Source of the DNA: Opisthorchis felineus
Taxonomy: Eukaryota; Platyhelminthes; Trematoda; Opisthorchiida; Opisthorchiidae
Length of the DNA stretch: 64,000 nt
NCBI GenBank assembly: GCA_004794785.1
Contig: SJOL01006426.1
Location: forward strand, 199,156-263,155
Reading direction: 5' to 3'
The notes below the pieces were generated by a model. The model was given only the letters and a program-made list of their open reading frames with translations. It was not told where the DNA came from and did no database searches. Shown piece after piece: positions 1-12,195 of the stretch (positions are counted from its first letter, which is position 1; each line of letters opens with the position of its first letter). Position numbers and translations under genes: made by a program.

Positions 1-121
1 TTATGAACAAGGTGTTAAGATGTTATTTAGGTGTATCTCTTGTTAACGTCTAGTTAATTTAGATTTGAAAGTATGGATGTACTTTCATAAAGGAAACTAC
101 TCACAAGGTTGCTGAAAACGC

Positions 122-177
122 TTCGACAGCCCACGACCGGTTTCACCCTTTTCGGGGCTCATCAGATGGGCGCAGTC
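122..177 (-). ncRNA. Type I hammerhead ribozyme, intact core
   Basis: On the minus strand the sequence reads CTGATGA (complement of 159-165), helix II GCCC/GGGT with a CGAAAA loop, GAAA (complement of 141-144), then CCGG-TC, with predicted self-cleavage after the C opposite position 135. Helix I pairs GCCCAT (complement of 166-171) with GTGGGC (complement of 129-134). All core positions normally conserved in hammerheads are present; the only weak point is a G-U pair closing helix II. Helix III is just the self-complementary CCGG, too short to fold in a monomer. In known Penelope-like elements and metazoan retrozymes this arrangement works as a dimer. Of the copies here this is the only one whose core is complete, so it is the best candidate for activity. 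Confidence 0.8.
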
Positions 178-245
178 CCCGTGTTTAAGTCAACTTTATG
201 TCCTACTTGAACCAAAATTGGACTGATTTCGACAAATACACTAAT

Positions 246-342
246 TTGCATATCAACTGGGTTCTCACGGGAGACTCAACTGAATCTCTCGTTTGTGATA
301 TTCTTCATTTGAGTCTCCCGTGAAAACCCAGTTGATATGCAA
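246..342. repeat. 34-base inverted repeat at end of copy 1
   Basis: Positions 246-279 and 309-342 are reverse complements over 34 bases with one mismatch (C against T in the middle), separated by a 29-base loop. The arm is the tail module of the hammerhead repeat, so the structure is a head-to-head junction of two tails rather than an independent element. Confidence 0.9.
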
Positions 343-345
343 GTG

Positions 346-3300
346 AGTATGTTTGCCGATATGGATACACTTCACTTTTAATTTTTTTGAACTTGCATTT
401 CTCGGTCGTTTCAAAATAATCTGGTGTGAGATGGTTAAACATTCGACACTTCGTACGCCAACCTACCGAGGTAATACGACGAATTTGAGTAAATCGTCGA
501 GTACCAGTGCTGCCTGTAAACTTCCGGAAACGTCTAGGCGTTGCGAACCACTGCATTAGGCATTTCCCACACTGATATCAACGACTGTCTCTAGGCCACA
601 AAAAGTTTTCGCGTGTGGTTCTTCGGAATCCTGGAGTCATATGACCAGAACCCATAAACCATTCACTCTAATAATTTTGAGTCTCACCAGATACGACCTG
701 AACACTTAGCTGACCCGAGCAAACTGTGATCAGATCATGCTCGCGGAAGGTTAGAACAAAAGGCTTAGTATCAAGGTGAAATCGATTTGCGAGCCGACAC
801 AGTGATCAGAATACTGGAATAGCGAGATCAACCAGTCAGCTCCAAATGTCAGGAGCCTAGTGACCGACTATTCGTACGATTTGAGAATCATGCTAATTGT
901 ATCGCTTTCATGAAGTATTTTTTACCCAAAACCGCCGGAACAATGGGCGGGTTGTGATTCTTTGATCGTAGGCCAAATTTAGGAAACGCCTAAGAGCCTG
1001 TTCTGTTTTTGCCCTTGTCGTTTTGTGAATCGGGCTGACCGGTGACTCATCAGTGCACAAGACGGTGGATGCTCAGCCATTTCAATGGAGATATTTGGTT
1101 CGTGAGAAGTTATTTCGCTGGATGAATTTAATAGAAAGTGGATATATGTATCGTACGAAGGACTGCTTCCTTTTAGCCCCAGAACACTAGCATCGGAAAC
1201 ATAAGGACAGTTGTTAATTTTTATGATAGTTGGAAATAGTGGGTTTGTTCATACTGGCATTGCTGCTGTCACCAGATATATGTGACAAATCCTAGATTAT
1301 CTGTCCTCGGTACAAAACATTCCATCTTGTAATACGACTGAAGTTCATTCAGAATCTCCCACGGTGTATCTAAGTTTCAGTACTCAGAAACTAAGACCTA
1401 AAAATCCATACCGGAAGCGTTAGTGTTTTTACACTAGCAGACAATTGTCTGGCTCATGAGGAAGACGATTTGAAGTGCATTAACGCTGGATGGTAGGCGA
1501 GCTAAGCCAGTTCAGTAAGAGAAACTAAACATATTGCAGAGATGAAAAGACTAATGCTCATAGCCCTATAGGTCTTGAGCTTGCCTAGTCTGATAACTTC
1601 AAACCGCCTTTGTGATACACGTTAAGTCATCTGAAATGCGCACTGATCGAGTATGTGTCATTACCTGTTGAAACAAATTAGAGTCCTGGAGATGCCACGT
1701 ACTCCTCAGAGTGTTCCACAGTCAGCATAGACCGGTACCATATGAAATTATCTGAACGCTAACGTATACGCACTTGAATTGCTAACCATACAAAAGGTCA
1801 GTGCTGACATTTTTAACTTACCTCTCAGATGTAGGTGTGACGAAATTGAGGATAGTATGCGAGTTTCGGAAACATCTAACGTATCTTACGGCCACGTAAG
1901 GACTGTCGGTTAAGACCCCGGTCATCAAACCACATTTGAAATAGAGTATTTAGAACAGCCAACTGGGTCTAGTTGCTTCCGCTACTTAAGTCGATCATGG
2001 TAGAATTTATCCCTCTAGGTTTTTCTAATTAAAGCCATATTGTGTTCCAGAATACCACCGAAACACAATTTTCCAACTCTGGGAGCAGAGCTGTGGATCA
2101 GGTTTGGTTTCTTTTGCAGAGGGACAATGCTGCTGAATTACAAATTGTTGACTCCGGGATTTTCACAAATCGATATTGCTCTGGACAAGGCCATCAGATC
2201 TAGTTCGATAAACACGGATCAATGTGTCAAGCTAATCCAAAAAAGGATACCAGTTCATTATGGTTTTCCTGAAGCTCTCCTAGTAACACCAGATTTTTGA
2301 CTTCCTGCAGCTCTCATATAAGGTAAACATGAACAATCAAGCAGCTTTGGGGAAGGAGCAGTTCAAGGTCGAACTTTAAAAGTGTGGAAACATCGCTTTC
2401 CTGTCTTACTTTTTTTGCCCAAAAAGTGTTGTGTTTTTACGACTGGGACATCGCTTTTAATATAAGGTTCCTCCTGTGTAGTGGACTACTCCGTGTCAGA
2501 AATGACGGCTTTTCTGTCTCCCATCCAGCAATACTGCATTGAGAATAGAGTTTTTGGAAAGAAACCTAGTCTTCTAGTCCCTGGTTTTCTCCAACTGCTA
2601 AAATTGGCTTCTGTCCACATTCTTGGAGTTAGTGGAGAGGCGTCCATACTTGTTTGGTATACCATAGGACAATCAATCAGTTCACACCCATCGATCGGTT
2701 AGGCTACCGGCATTGCATACTTGTGGGGACATATAGCAAGTAGTCTGAGCAAGCAGAAGGTCTGTTTATCCAATCACCACACTTTCAGACAGTACAAACC
2801 CTGGACAGTCGATTTTTTTGAAAAGAGCTTTTCCCAGCCAGTGGGTTCATTTAGGACACTGGACTTGGGATATAGCAGACAGAGGTGTTTCACGTCCATG
2901 ATCGATTTGGGAACAATTTAATCAGTGGAGTCACAGTTGTTCAGGCACTACGCTCAATATGCCTTTTCTGGCAAGTGAAAGTTATGGGTGGAAATTAACA
3001 AACTGGATTATCCGACTTGTTTCTTTTCGGTTTTATTCCACTGACCATAGTCGAGGCTGGCCACAATTTCGGTCATTTGGGGATATGCTCTATGGCAAGA
3101 GTGGGTCTAGGGTGAAGTATGGATTCTCAAAAGCAGTTTACCTGTGAATTCTAGCAAGATACATCATCCGTGGGTTTCCCGGTCGTCTGTTTACTGGCTC
3201 TGTGGTCACCCATACTTAGTACTCCTATTAAGAAGTACTGGAGTACTCATTAGTGCTTCTATCCAGGTTCATTACTGAACCATATATCAGGGGTCCAAGG

Positions 3301-4500
3301 TTGTTTGAATTCGAACACCAGCACTAGGATTCAGAACTGCACAATTTTATTCGTGGATTTTTCGTTGTCAGCAGTTACTCCAGATTCCACCACTACATTC
3401 GTGTGTTTAAATTAGACGTTTTGAGTTCTCGAAGCTGCCAGGTGTATGACTGAATTATCTGGTTTCTGTTTTGTTATCCCACCGAGCACCTGGTCGTCTT
3501 AAGGGAATCATTAAAGTGGCTCCTCAGTCAATTTGTTTCTGTTGGTTCACCAAGTGTAGTTCTCCAGACATAAGCTGTCGACGTGTCTGCATACGAGATG
3601 ATGCTGAGTTTCGGCGGCCGTTCTTCACATCATTTTGTTGGACAAAGTTGTTGCGTACTTCATTAGTGAAGTAGTCAAGTATCTACTGGGGTCCAGCAAT
3701 TTAGCGTCTGAAACTAATAACGGTCGAGTTGATTAGTTCCAAGGGTACTGTGCACTTGATCCTTTCATCGGTTTTCAGAATCAGTGGTATTTTAAATGAA
3801 GGGCATGTTAACGGCTCAGTTCCCTGCATAGTATGTACTGTCTTCAACAAGTATACAGTAGGCTTTTAGTCACAATCAACAGTCTAGTCAGTTATATCAT
3901 TTTATCTGTGTGTCCTCTCTTAACTGTTGCCGTGATCGTTAGTTAAGGTCAGTCGCACTGTAATGGCGTTACTAACGTTGTTGGCATACAGTTACTGCCT
4001 CCTCGCCCAGCAGGCCAATGGCTGGACAAAGGACAAGCTGCCATATGTTTGCTCGAAAAGCTTGGGTTGTAACTGCTGTCGTAGCTACACGATACAATTG
4101 TGTTAGGCTCTGCTTGCTTTCGTTGCTTGCGGGGATGATTCATTTTGGTCAGAATCGTCGTAATTGAGAGTGAAATTTCGGGTGGGGTTGATAACGTTTT
4201 TTCAGTGACCATGAGCATTCCAATTTGTTTCTAAGTTTACCGAATGGGAAGTCGATTTAATTAAGATACGTTAAGAGCTGGAGCGTACCCTGTATGCAAC
4301 ATCAAATGACAAGTCCGTTTCATCCTTTCGCTGCTTAGCTGCGTAACTGTGGTCTTGCCACTTTACTCAAACTTTAATGGGAGTAAAGGAAATCCAGAGA
4401 TGAAGTAAAATCATGGACCTCGCGATCGGTAATTTAATTCTTATCCCGTGAGCCATTCCTGGAGTACCAAATAGAGAAAATCCATATCTAGAATTAACAC
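346..4500. other. No recognisable gene
   Basis: I see only short anonymous frames (the longest under 90 codons) and no known domain. Around 2466-2530 a stretch (ggttcctcctgtg...actccgtgt) resembles 31020-31080, suggesting a diverged dispersed repeat shared by the two places. The similarity is by eye and imperfect. Near 3206-3250 the hexamer agtact occurs three times. No RNA gene was found. Confidence 0.4.
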
Positions 4501-5034
4501 TCATATGGCGTTGAGTAGGGAAACTTCCACAAGTGGGCAACAAGTTCTGGTGGTGAAATCTAAGTTATTCATGCCTGATCCTCCCTGATTTGGTTGCTGT
4601 CCTATAAGCTTGGCCAGATTGGTAGTGTCTATATACTGATGCATCCCACGACTTAGCAAAACCGAATCACCGAAGGAAGGATGCGGTCTAGTTGTTTGTC
4701 GTTGATATTCTATCACACGGAGTGGGTCCAGCAAGGTTACTTCCATCTATCCCTACCTATCGAATATGAGTAATATGGGTAGCTGGGTTCCGGTAGCCAA
4801 CTGTGCTGTAAACGGACCGGGTTTGATTGTCCCAGTGGAAATGGCTATCACTCCCGTTTTGACGAAACTTAAGCTTGTTGCTCCGTCAGTGAGAACCATA
4901 GATATTTTTCCAATTTTAAGCAGAACAGATAGAGATATTTCCATTGACCATTGAAATGAGAAACAATCGACTGTATTAACTAGATCCTGCCTTGAGTCGA
5001 ACTGTTCCACGACAGACGGTGGGTCAGAACCATA
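4501..5034 (-). pseudogene. LTR retrotransposon aspartic protease relic
   Basis: A single minus-strand frame runs from 5034 to 4501, broken only by two close stop codons (TAG at 4753-4755 and 4747-4749). Translated, it resembles the retropepsin part of Gypsy-like polyproteins. A beta-strand segment 'SVLLKIGKISMVL' leads to 'TDGATSLSFVKTGVI', where functional enzymes have D-S/T-G-A. This is followed by 'KPGPFTAQLATGTQLPI', 'MEVTLLDPLRV' and 'GDSVLLSRGMHQYIDTTNLAKLI', the last in the position of the strand after the active site. The middle residue of the catalytic D-S/T-G appears lost. No zinc knuckle, reverse transcriptase or LTR was recognised beside it. Identification is by family pattern, not search; a short chance frame is the alternative. 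Confidence 0.5.
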
Positions 5035-8000
5035 TTACAAAACGGAACTAGATTCGTTCCGACAAACTGCAGTGTGCTGTCCGTGTTATCTAAAAAGAAA
5101 TCTCAACGAGTTCGTGACAACTCTTTTACTATAGCTGCTGATTCGTTATTTATCAACATACTTCTTCAAAAGACAGTTGGGTTCTTGTTCTTATCCATAG
5201 TCATAACCTGAAGCTCCCTACTGTTCTTACACACAGTGCGAGATCTCGACTTGAAGGAAAACCGTAGACGCAAGTTGATGGTTGCACTACAGGTATGCTT
5301 TTGGACCAGACATTAGAAGATACTTTCATGGAAACGATCAAGCAGTAGTCCGTAGACGACATTTCATAGGCTTTCATCAATCTTTTATCGCCGTAGTGAT
5401 GTCTTTATCACCTTCGAACACTTCATTTTCTTCATGACCTAGAAGGAAATGAATTGTGCCACATCTAACCCTGAATCAGATGGAAGTTCACTCAATTTGG
5501 TTAGAACTATTTTCAAACTGGTATCCACAATGTCTACCGCGAAAACACGCAAATCGGTCGACCTTTACGATTATGGTTTGAGCTTGTGAAAATTTATCCT
5601 ACATGGCAACTCAGACCAACTACAACGAGAATGAGCATACTTTGGCAAACAGTTGATGGGGCACCTTATTGGAATTTTCAGTCGAGTTTCAGTCACACAT
5701 CTCTTAGCTCAGTCACCAAGGGAAAACGATGTGTGTTTTATTCCAATCCAGATACGATCGTATAGGTAACAGCTTCAAGAGGAGCCTAACTTTATTCTCA
5801 CAACATGTCTACACAGCAAACCAACCAGGTTTCCCATAGATTACCAGAAGGTGAAGGTAAAGGTGAAATTAGATTGTCTATTCTCTGTGTTTCTCAGCTT
5901 GTCTACGAAGGGTCCTATAGGTTTGGAGGCTCATACACTGATAGAACGGACAGATATTCAGTGGGAAGAGCAGATGATCAAACGCCGAAGTGTGGCATGC
6001 TGATGACGCCAGGTTAGTTGCCAGCAGCTTGGAGTACAACACATCACCATTCATTATCTGACACCAGGCTTGTCTTGGATGGATGACAGTAAATTAAGAC
6101 CAAGGACGCAGTGTTAGCTCCCGGGTTTTAGTGGCCACTAAATTACTGACCAAGTCAAACTAAACTCGCCTGTGTTCACAAAAAGTGTCGAGGGATGCCA
6201 CATAGTCGCATTTGTACCGATCAGCTGGCCCATAGAAGTCATCCAAGGCGTCCGTTCAGCAAAGCTCCAGCTATTCACTGGAGCCTATATACCTTACGTC
6301 TGACTGAGAACGGTAAATTGAATACCAATACATTACTGTGTGGGACTTTTCATCTCCCCTAATGCGATGGACGGACCGAGAGGACCCAGTGGCTCATTTG
6401 GTTTTAAAACAGCCTACTCATAAAAAACAAGTAGTTAACGTTGTGACGACCCTTAAAAACCTCAGGCAGTTTTCGTGCGTGTTGGACTGTTGTGTACAAA
6501 ATCTAGGTGCATCCTGCTCCAATTTTTAATTTATTTCCATCGAAAGATATTTCTATAGGTACAGAGTAGGTGTTCAATATCGGAGTAATTGGTGGAGTTC
6601 TTCAGTATATGTAACCTCTCAGCTGGGCTCACAGGTATCCGAGTTTATGGGTGCCGTAGTCAGCAGCGGTTCCCCCGAAGAGCGCCTGACCTCACACATG
6701 GCTAAAAGCACGCTGCTTTTTGATTAGCACAAAACTTGTGGTTGAAATCATCTCCTGAAACCGCGACGCAGATGTTTAGAGGCGACGAAGAAATGTACTA
6801 CGAATGAACTAAGCAGCGCAGATAAGTAAAATGAGATAAGCAAGGATATCTCATATTGTTTTTGGCAACAATTACACGGGATAATACTCATCACAGGAGA
6901 GCTATCCAATAGACAGATAAGTATAAATTGCCAAATACAATCGGTGCGTGCTGTCAGTTGGTCAGCTGTAACTCATTCATTCTCACTTTCTATCTCAAAT
7001 TCTCCCCATAGTCTTTTAATTTACGTTTTTGTCAAGGATCCGCACCTGAATTTTACTGAAACCAAGACCTCTGTTTTTTTAATCTGATCACTCTACGCAT
7101 TTCGTCTATGAGGAGGAGCCGTCTTCTGTTACCTGGCTAGGGCAAATGTGACTTGCCTTTGTTGATTTGGGACAAGCGCGTCAGAGAGGAAGCTAAACAG
7201 TGGTACATGCTAGTGCAGATGGGACTCTTATTCCCCTCGCTTCGAATACACTGAGACACCGTAAAGTTAAGATACACTGGGCAGACATGCATAAACTGCT
7301 ACCGTTGACCAGTGGTTACTACTGTGTGGAGCACAGTCTACCTGAGAGACCTGAAGTGCTCGAGTGTCGATACCGTATTGGTACGGAACTTAACCTGGTA
7401 GCTGCTACAATGAGACGAATGCCCAATTTTAGCGCGCCGATTGTTTGCCAACAGCCGCAATGCATAGCAAACCGTGCTAAATTGGTGCTAGCAGGAGGTG
7501 TTACCTCTCGTAATGCACACAATATTAGGACCGAGGAATTTCGCTCTCCTCTTGGAAGCACTCTGTCTTCGGGTGGCACTTACTTGACGTGAAATCTACA
7601 CCTATTTTCAGATGGTATTGCAGGTTGCGTGCGCCCGTTTATTGTCTCGTTCTGCACGTTCCTCATGTGCACATATACGACACAGAGGCGACCTATTGGC
7701 AGATGCGCAGCTGACCACAGATAAAGTTGCTAATCAAGGGACGTGCAAAAGCTGTTTCTTCCATCTGTGACAGAATAACATTTCCATTCAACACTGATGT
7801 TTGGCTGTTGTTTTTTCAGAAACATCTCAAGAAAAATTTACCATTAAAACATGTTTCAGCAACTTGTCAAAATTGGCATCCTCTAAAAAGTTTTCTCTCT
7901 AGAGCGAGACCTCTGTGCACCGTAAAATAGTTGAAGCGCACATAAGTGCTTACATTATTCCTTCTGGGGGTGAATGAACATTAACATAGGTCGGCCTACA

Positions 8001-8546
8001 AAAGAAGGATGACACCCGTATTTTTCTGAATCTTGTGGCTGAGGGTGGACAAGAAAATGAATGAAGCAATTCGGCCAATATTCTTTTAATACTGTTCCCA
8101 TGCCCATACAGCGTGAACCCTGAAGTCTGTGAAGTCTCAGTGGATATAATATAGTCTCCCGCTATCTCCGATTGATCAGCGGCGACCATGTTGAATTACA
8201 TTTTACAGCATTGCTACTTTAGGCTACTTGTTAATAATAAGATTACTCAGTTGGCCTAATACCTTTTGGAAGCCCACAAAACGACTGGCTTTTTTGTTGA
8301 AATTCTGAATGTAAAGTTGTGACTTGCGGATCAATAGAACCAGCCTAGAAAGATAGATGAAACGAGCACCGATATAGGACTTCGGTAGAGGTTTTCTTGT
8401 AGCACCTTGCTGTACGTTTTCTGGGGAATAATCGGATACAAAGCGTTCACTAACGGCCAGTAATATTTAGTCGCTAAAATTGGAGGAGCAGTTATCAAGG
8501 CCCACATTTGGACCACCGCCATTTTGGCAACCGACTTCCTCCTTGA
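5035..8546. other. No recognisable gene
   Basis: The longest frame is 7200-7592 on the plus strand (130 codons, overlapped by an 86-codon minus frame). Its translation shows no domain, signal or repeat that I recognise and its length is within chance expectation. No RNA gene or clear repeat was seen. Confidence 0.4.
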
Positions 8547-8570
8547 ATATATATATATATATATATATAT
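8547..8570. repeat. (AT)12 microsatellite
   Basis: Twelve perfect AT units, directly upstream of the second hammerhead repeat copy. Confidence 0.95.
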
Positions 8571-8604
8571 TTATATTCGCGAAATGCACTTATTTGTGAT
8601 CTAA

Positions 8605-8970
8605 CTTAGTTTTAACAGAAGGTTCAACTGAATCCCCACCACATCTTTAATTTTACGGCATTCTTCAACCGAGTGCGCTGCATAATGCCGCCTCATGTTT
8701 CAGCTGATACAGTATTCGAGATCTCGCAATATTGTTTTCTGAGGGAACACTACTCATTAGGTTGCGGAAAACGCTTAGACAGCTCATTACCGGTTTTTCC
8801 CTTCTTGGGATCTGTCCCAAAATTTCTGTCAAACTTATCTTGAACTTGGACCCAAATTGTATGGAATTCACTTGAATCACTTGTTCATGGTATTCTTTAA
8901 TTGGATAAGTTGCACAAAGGCCGCTTCATGTCTCATTTGGCATGGTAGGGGAGATAGCTAAGTATTCCAT
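8605..8970 (-). repeat. Hammerhead retrozyme-like repeat, copy 2 (tandem)
   Basis: Minus-orientation unit with the middle module (gccgcctcatgtttcag, 8687), the flank 'actactcattaggttgc' (8747) and a degenerate ribozyme region (8775-8830). The middle module then appears again at 8920 (gccgcttcatgtctcat), 233 bases later and in the same orientation. This is what a head-to-tail dimer with an internal deletion would leave. The ribozyme is dead: the CTGATGA box is missing and GAAA sits in a longer A run, although ACCGGT survives at 8789-8794. The copy is more diverged than copies 1, 3 and 4, so it looks older. Confidence 0.65.
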
Positions 8971-9006
8971 TACCAACGATCGTAAAAGAGAGTTTAGCTG
9001 GGATTC

Positions 9007-9150
9007 AGTTGAGCTATCATTTGAAACCAACTTATTGTGCAAACTGGTGTAGTTCATGAATTGCTTACAAATTAGTGTTCAAATATGACATGAAGCTGGC
9101 GGAAACGCGGGAGCTGCCCCTGTCTGCTGAATCTCAAGAAAAGTGAAATC
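9007..9150 (+). repeat. Inverted hammerhead-repeat fragment next to copy 2
   Basis: Plus-orientation tail module (tagctgggattcagttgag, about 9015) runs through 'aaccaacttattgtgcaaac' into 'gctggcggaaacgcgggagctg' and a degenerate core. The core reads CTGCTGA for CTGATGA, with GAAA kept and CCGGTC replaced by TCAATC. The module order tail-then-ribozyme shows that one unit's tail leads into the next unit's ribozyme, as in a tandem array. The cleavage motif is lost. Confidence 0.55.
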
Positions 9151-12145
9151 AATCGTAGACTATCAGAAAACTTATGGATAGCATGCTGTTTCAAGTAAAC
9201 GCAAAATACAACTGGTTTCTTGAGATGGAATTGAACAGATTGGTGAAACAAGATAGAATAAGCAAATCATAGCTAAAGAAAGCTTGAAACTGCCGAAATT
9301 AGTATGAAATTACGCAGCCACAGCGAAACTGGAAAGCACCATAATAGAATTTCCGTCTGGTTGCAGGCTGGGATGTATTCACATGTTTCATTGCTGATGT
9401 GTGCTCACTAAGGCACTGCAATAATCCTATAAGAAAAAATGAATTAACTACATAACACAGCATATACTACTTTGTGAGATAAGGTTTTGAGGCTCTTGTC
9501 TCTCAGCTTATCAAATTATGACCAGGAGCAGCGTACTAAATGTTTCCTGCCTAATCTATGGGCGCGAAGATCAGGAATCGGGCCAGCCTGGTACGCACCA
9601 CCTAACCTAATAATAAGGAAACCGAAAGTTTGTGATGGTTTGAATCTTGGAAGTTGGATATATCTATTCAGTCACTTGTGTTCACCTACGGTGAGATAGC
9701 CTGTTTACGTACTCATGACTGTCAAACTCAGATGGACAAATAGAATGCCAGCATCGCAAGTTAGTGCGACTGTTGATCATTGTTCCGTCCAACAGACTTA
9801 GTTTAGATAATTGGTCGGTCCCAGCTTTTTGACGGGAGGAAGTTCCAGTTAGGGGGCTAGGTAAATCATCGAACCTTCTCCACCATGTTTTGGAAAAAAA
9901 TACTGGATTCATGATATTTTTGATAGGCGATAATGGCGTGAAGATAAATTTCAATGCGGATAAGTAATGCGGGAATCGACTACCACTAAGCTTATGTTTT
10001 TCACATACCGAAGCATTCCACTTGTCCCTTACGTTGTTCCAGGTTGTCAAGCGGACGGTAGAGAGAACGGCACGGGTTCGTATCGTCCCGGGTGGTGAGG
10101 TTTCGAAGCACTACCAGTCGTTAACAATGAGCTATTGTAGTCATTTATTTTCCGACCAAAAGAAGACCCTAACAAGCCAGCCGTGTTTCCAGTTGGATTC
10201 TGCCAGAAGTACGCCAGCAGTTTGTCTCTCATTTCACCCTCACCCGCCATCAGGCTTTTCTAATATGACGCTCTTGAGGCACGAGCTAGATCATTATCTA
10301 TTTTCCAAAACACCTGGGGTGCTTACGTTACTTTGGTGTGCGGCATCGCAAATTCTGACGTGGACAACCACAGAATTTCAAGGAATGAACACAGGGGTGA
10401 CAGAGTTAATCACTAGATATCAATCAGGTCTTATTTATGAGGTCAATACGCCGTCGATAATATCTCTCACTCTCTACTTGTCCCCGGCCAAATAAGACCA
10501 ATTTCGGGACCGTATCGTAAGGATTGTCAGGATACATTAAAAGTGAACTGCTAAAACCTCAATAACCGAGTAAATATGGCTGTCACTAGATAGTTTGGAT
10601 TCATTTTAAAACAGTGGCTCTCAGATTTATCAATGAATCACGTCCTGATAAATGTTAAAGTGCTTCTTCAAAAATAACGCTGTGAAAAATTTTCGACAGC
10701 GGAGAACTGAGGCTACAGATATTTTCGACTTAGGATTGTACCAGATTAAAAGTAGAAAATGATCGTTCGTGGAACATAAACGGCCAAATTAAACTGCTCC
10801 AAAACTCCATCTCACAACAGCCTATCTTATTTGGGAATTTGTTGAGAGTTCCTAGAACTACAACCATGATGTTTCATACGTAATACCAGGAGTTATCGTG
10901 TCTGTTGACTCGCCTAATTTCCGCTGTCAGAATTATCGTCAAGGATTTGAATACCCACATTACAAATTTGCGAGGTTTCGACAGTCACTCGATTGTGAAA
11001 ATAGATATAGATTTGTATGAAGTTTGGCTTGACAGAATGCAGCAAAGATAATGATCACAACATTAATATATGACCACAAATTAAATTGATACGGGTTATT
11101 GTCTGGAACGGTTCTCATGTGGTCATCCTGGAGTTCAAAGCACATCACACCAACCACTATTTCTCCACATAGAGCAGATTCTGACTGTGCTAGTATTCTG
11201 ATGGAGTGTTTCAAATGCCACAAGCAATAAAGTGCTTTTTGTAGATCATATAGGTGACACATTTCTTATACTCACATAGTTTCGTGCTAGCTATTTTTTG
11301 TAGAAATCAGCGATGTTTACAAAACACTGTGCTGTTTTGCCGATCACAGTAGACTAAGCTCAAATGGGACATGTCACAGAGACAAGATCCATCAGGAGGA
11401 GGGTATGGTTGATAGAAAATTTGGTGCACTGCATCGGCTGGACTTCGCAACACCCAAGCTGTATTGATGGACCTGACTGCCGGCAAACTCATACTACTGG
11501 ATAATGAGTTAGTAGATAGAAAAACACAGCGACTCGTCTGGGAGTACTGTGCTTGACAACTGACCACGATTGGGACCCATTATAACAGGTACCTAACATA
11601 AACCGCTACAGATATCCAGACTTTCAGAAGGAAGAGACTACCTAAGCCGTTAGGCGAATTTCACGTGTGATCTGAGATGGGGAGGCCAACATAGTGACAC
11701 GGAGTTTTTCTGTTTGGGGTTGTCCATATACTGATTTATATTCGATGCCCTGTGTAATTTTCATGTTGACTGGTTATGTGACCTTGCTATAGTAAACAGG
11801 GATAAGAACGAGTTTTCAGAGTTGATATTTTGTTCTACAATCCAATGTAATGACAATTACTTGAATTAGCAACGCACTGAGGTTCACAGACCTGAAGTTG
11901 TTCGATGCTATTTTCCTTAGCATTCAGAAGATTTTTACAGGCCCGAAAAATAGCTGCAGTGCGCTCAAAGTAGTCTTCATGCGCTGCTGCACTTTAGTCT
12001 CTCAGGGTGCTGAACGAAATATTTTAGTTCTTTTCGCTTGCGTTTTATAGTTAAGTAGTATTTCACTTGGGTCGTTATCCGATGGAGGGTGTTGAACCGA
12101 CAAATTTAGTACAATAGTGTTGCACTTGCGAAGCGAAGGTCTTTG

Positions 12146-12146
<1 letters not shown>
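9151..12146. other. No recognisable gene; longest anonymous frame of the window
   Basis: The plus-strand frame 10022-10495 (157 codons) is the longest in the window, and a 122-codon minus frame (9682-10050) overlaps its start. Neither translation shows a domain that I recognise, and lengths around 140 codons are expected by chance here. No ATG context, splice sites or conserved motif supports either as a gene. Confidence 0.35.
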
Positions 12147-12191
<45 letters not shown>

Positions 12192-12195
12192 TATA
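12147..12195. repeat. (TA)n microsatellite with one phase slip
   Basis: Nineteen TA units followed by a one-base slip at 12184-12185 and about five AT units. Confidence 0.95.

Larger units (their letters stand above)
94..345 (-). repeat. Hammerhead retrozyme-like repeat, copy 1
   Basis: This is one member of a dispersed family found five times in the window. Read on the minus strand, the unit has a tail module (an 'accaaattggtatgcaaatgagtgt'-like segment, degenerate here), a short linker with 'ggttcaagtagga', a 'gttgac...' lead-in, the hammerhead core and a 'gctgtcgaagcgttttcagcaacc' flank. The same modules in the same order recur at 8605-9150, 20690-21125, 36286-36580 and, reduced, at 54993-55115. 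The right end carries the tail module in both orientations (246-279 against 309-342), so it ends in a small foldback. No reading frame belongs to it. Nonautonomous mobilisation by a Penelope-like element is inference. Exact ends are uncertain because no target-site duplication was found. Confidence 0.75.

Noticed and set aside
10022..10495. 157-codon open frame, the longest of the window
   Set aside because: No recognisable domain. My rough estimate puts the longest chance frame near 140 codons at this base composition, so length alone is no support.
8547..12195. AT microsatellites as possible origins or promoters
   Set aside because: Simple AT repeats are common in such genomes and nothing adjacent supports a regulatory role.
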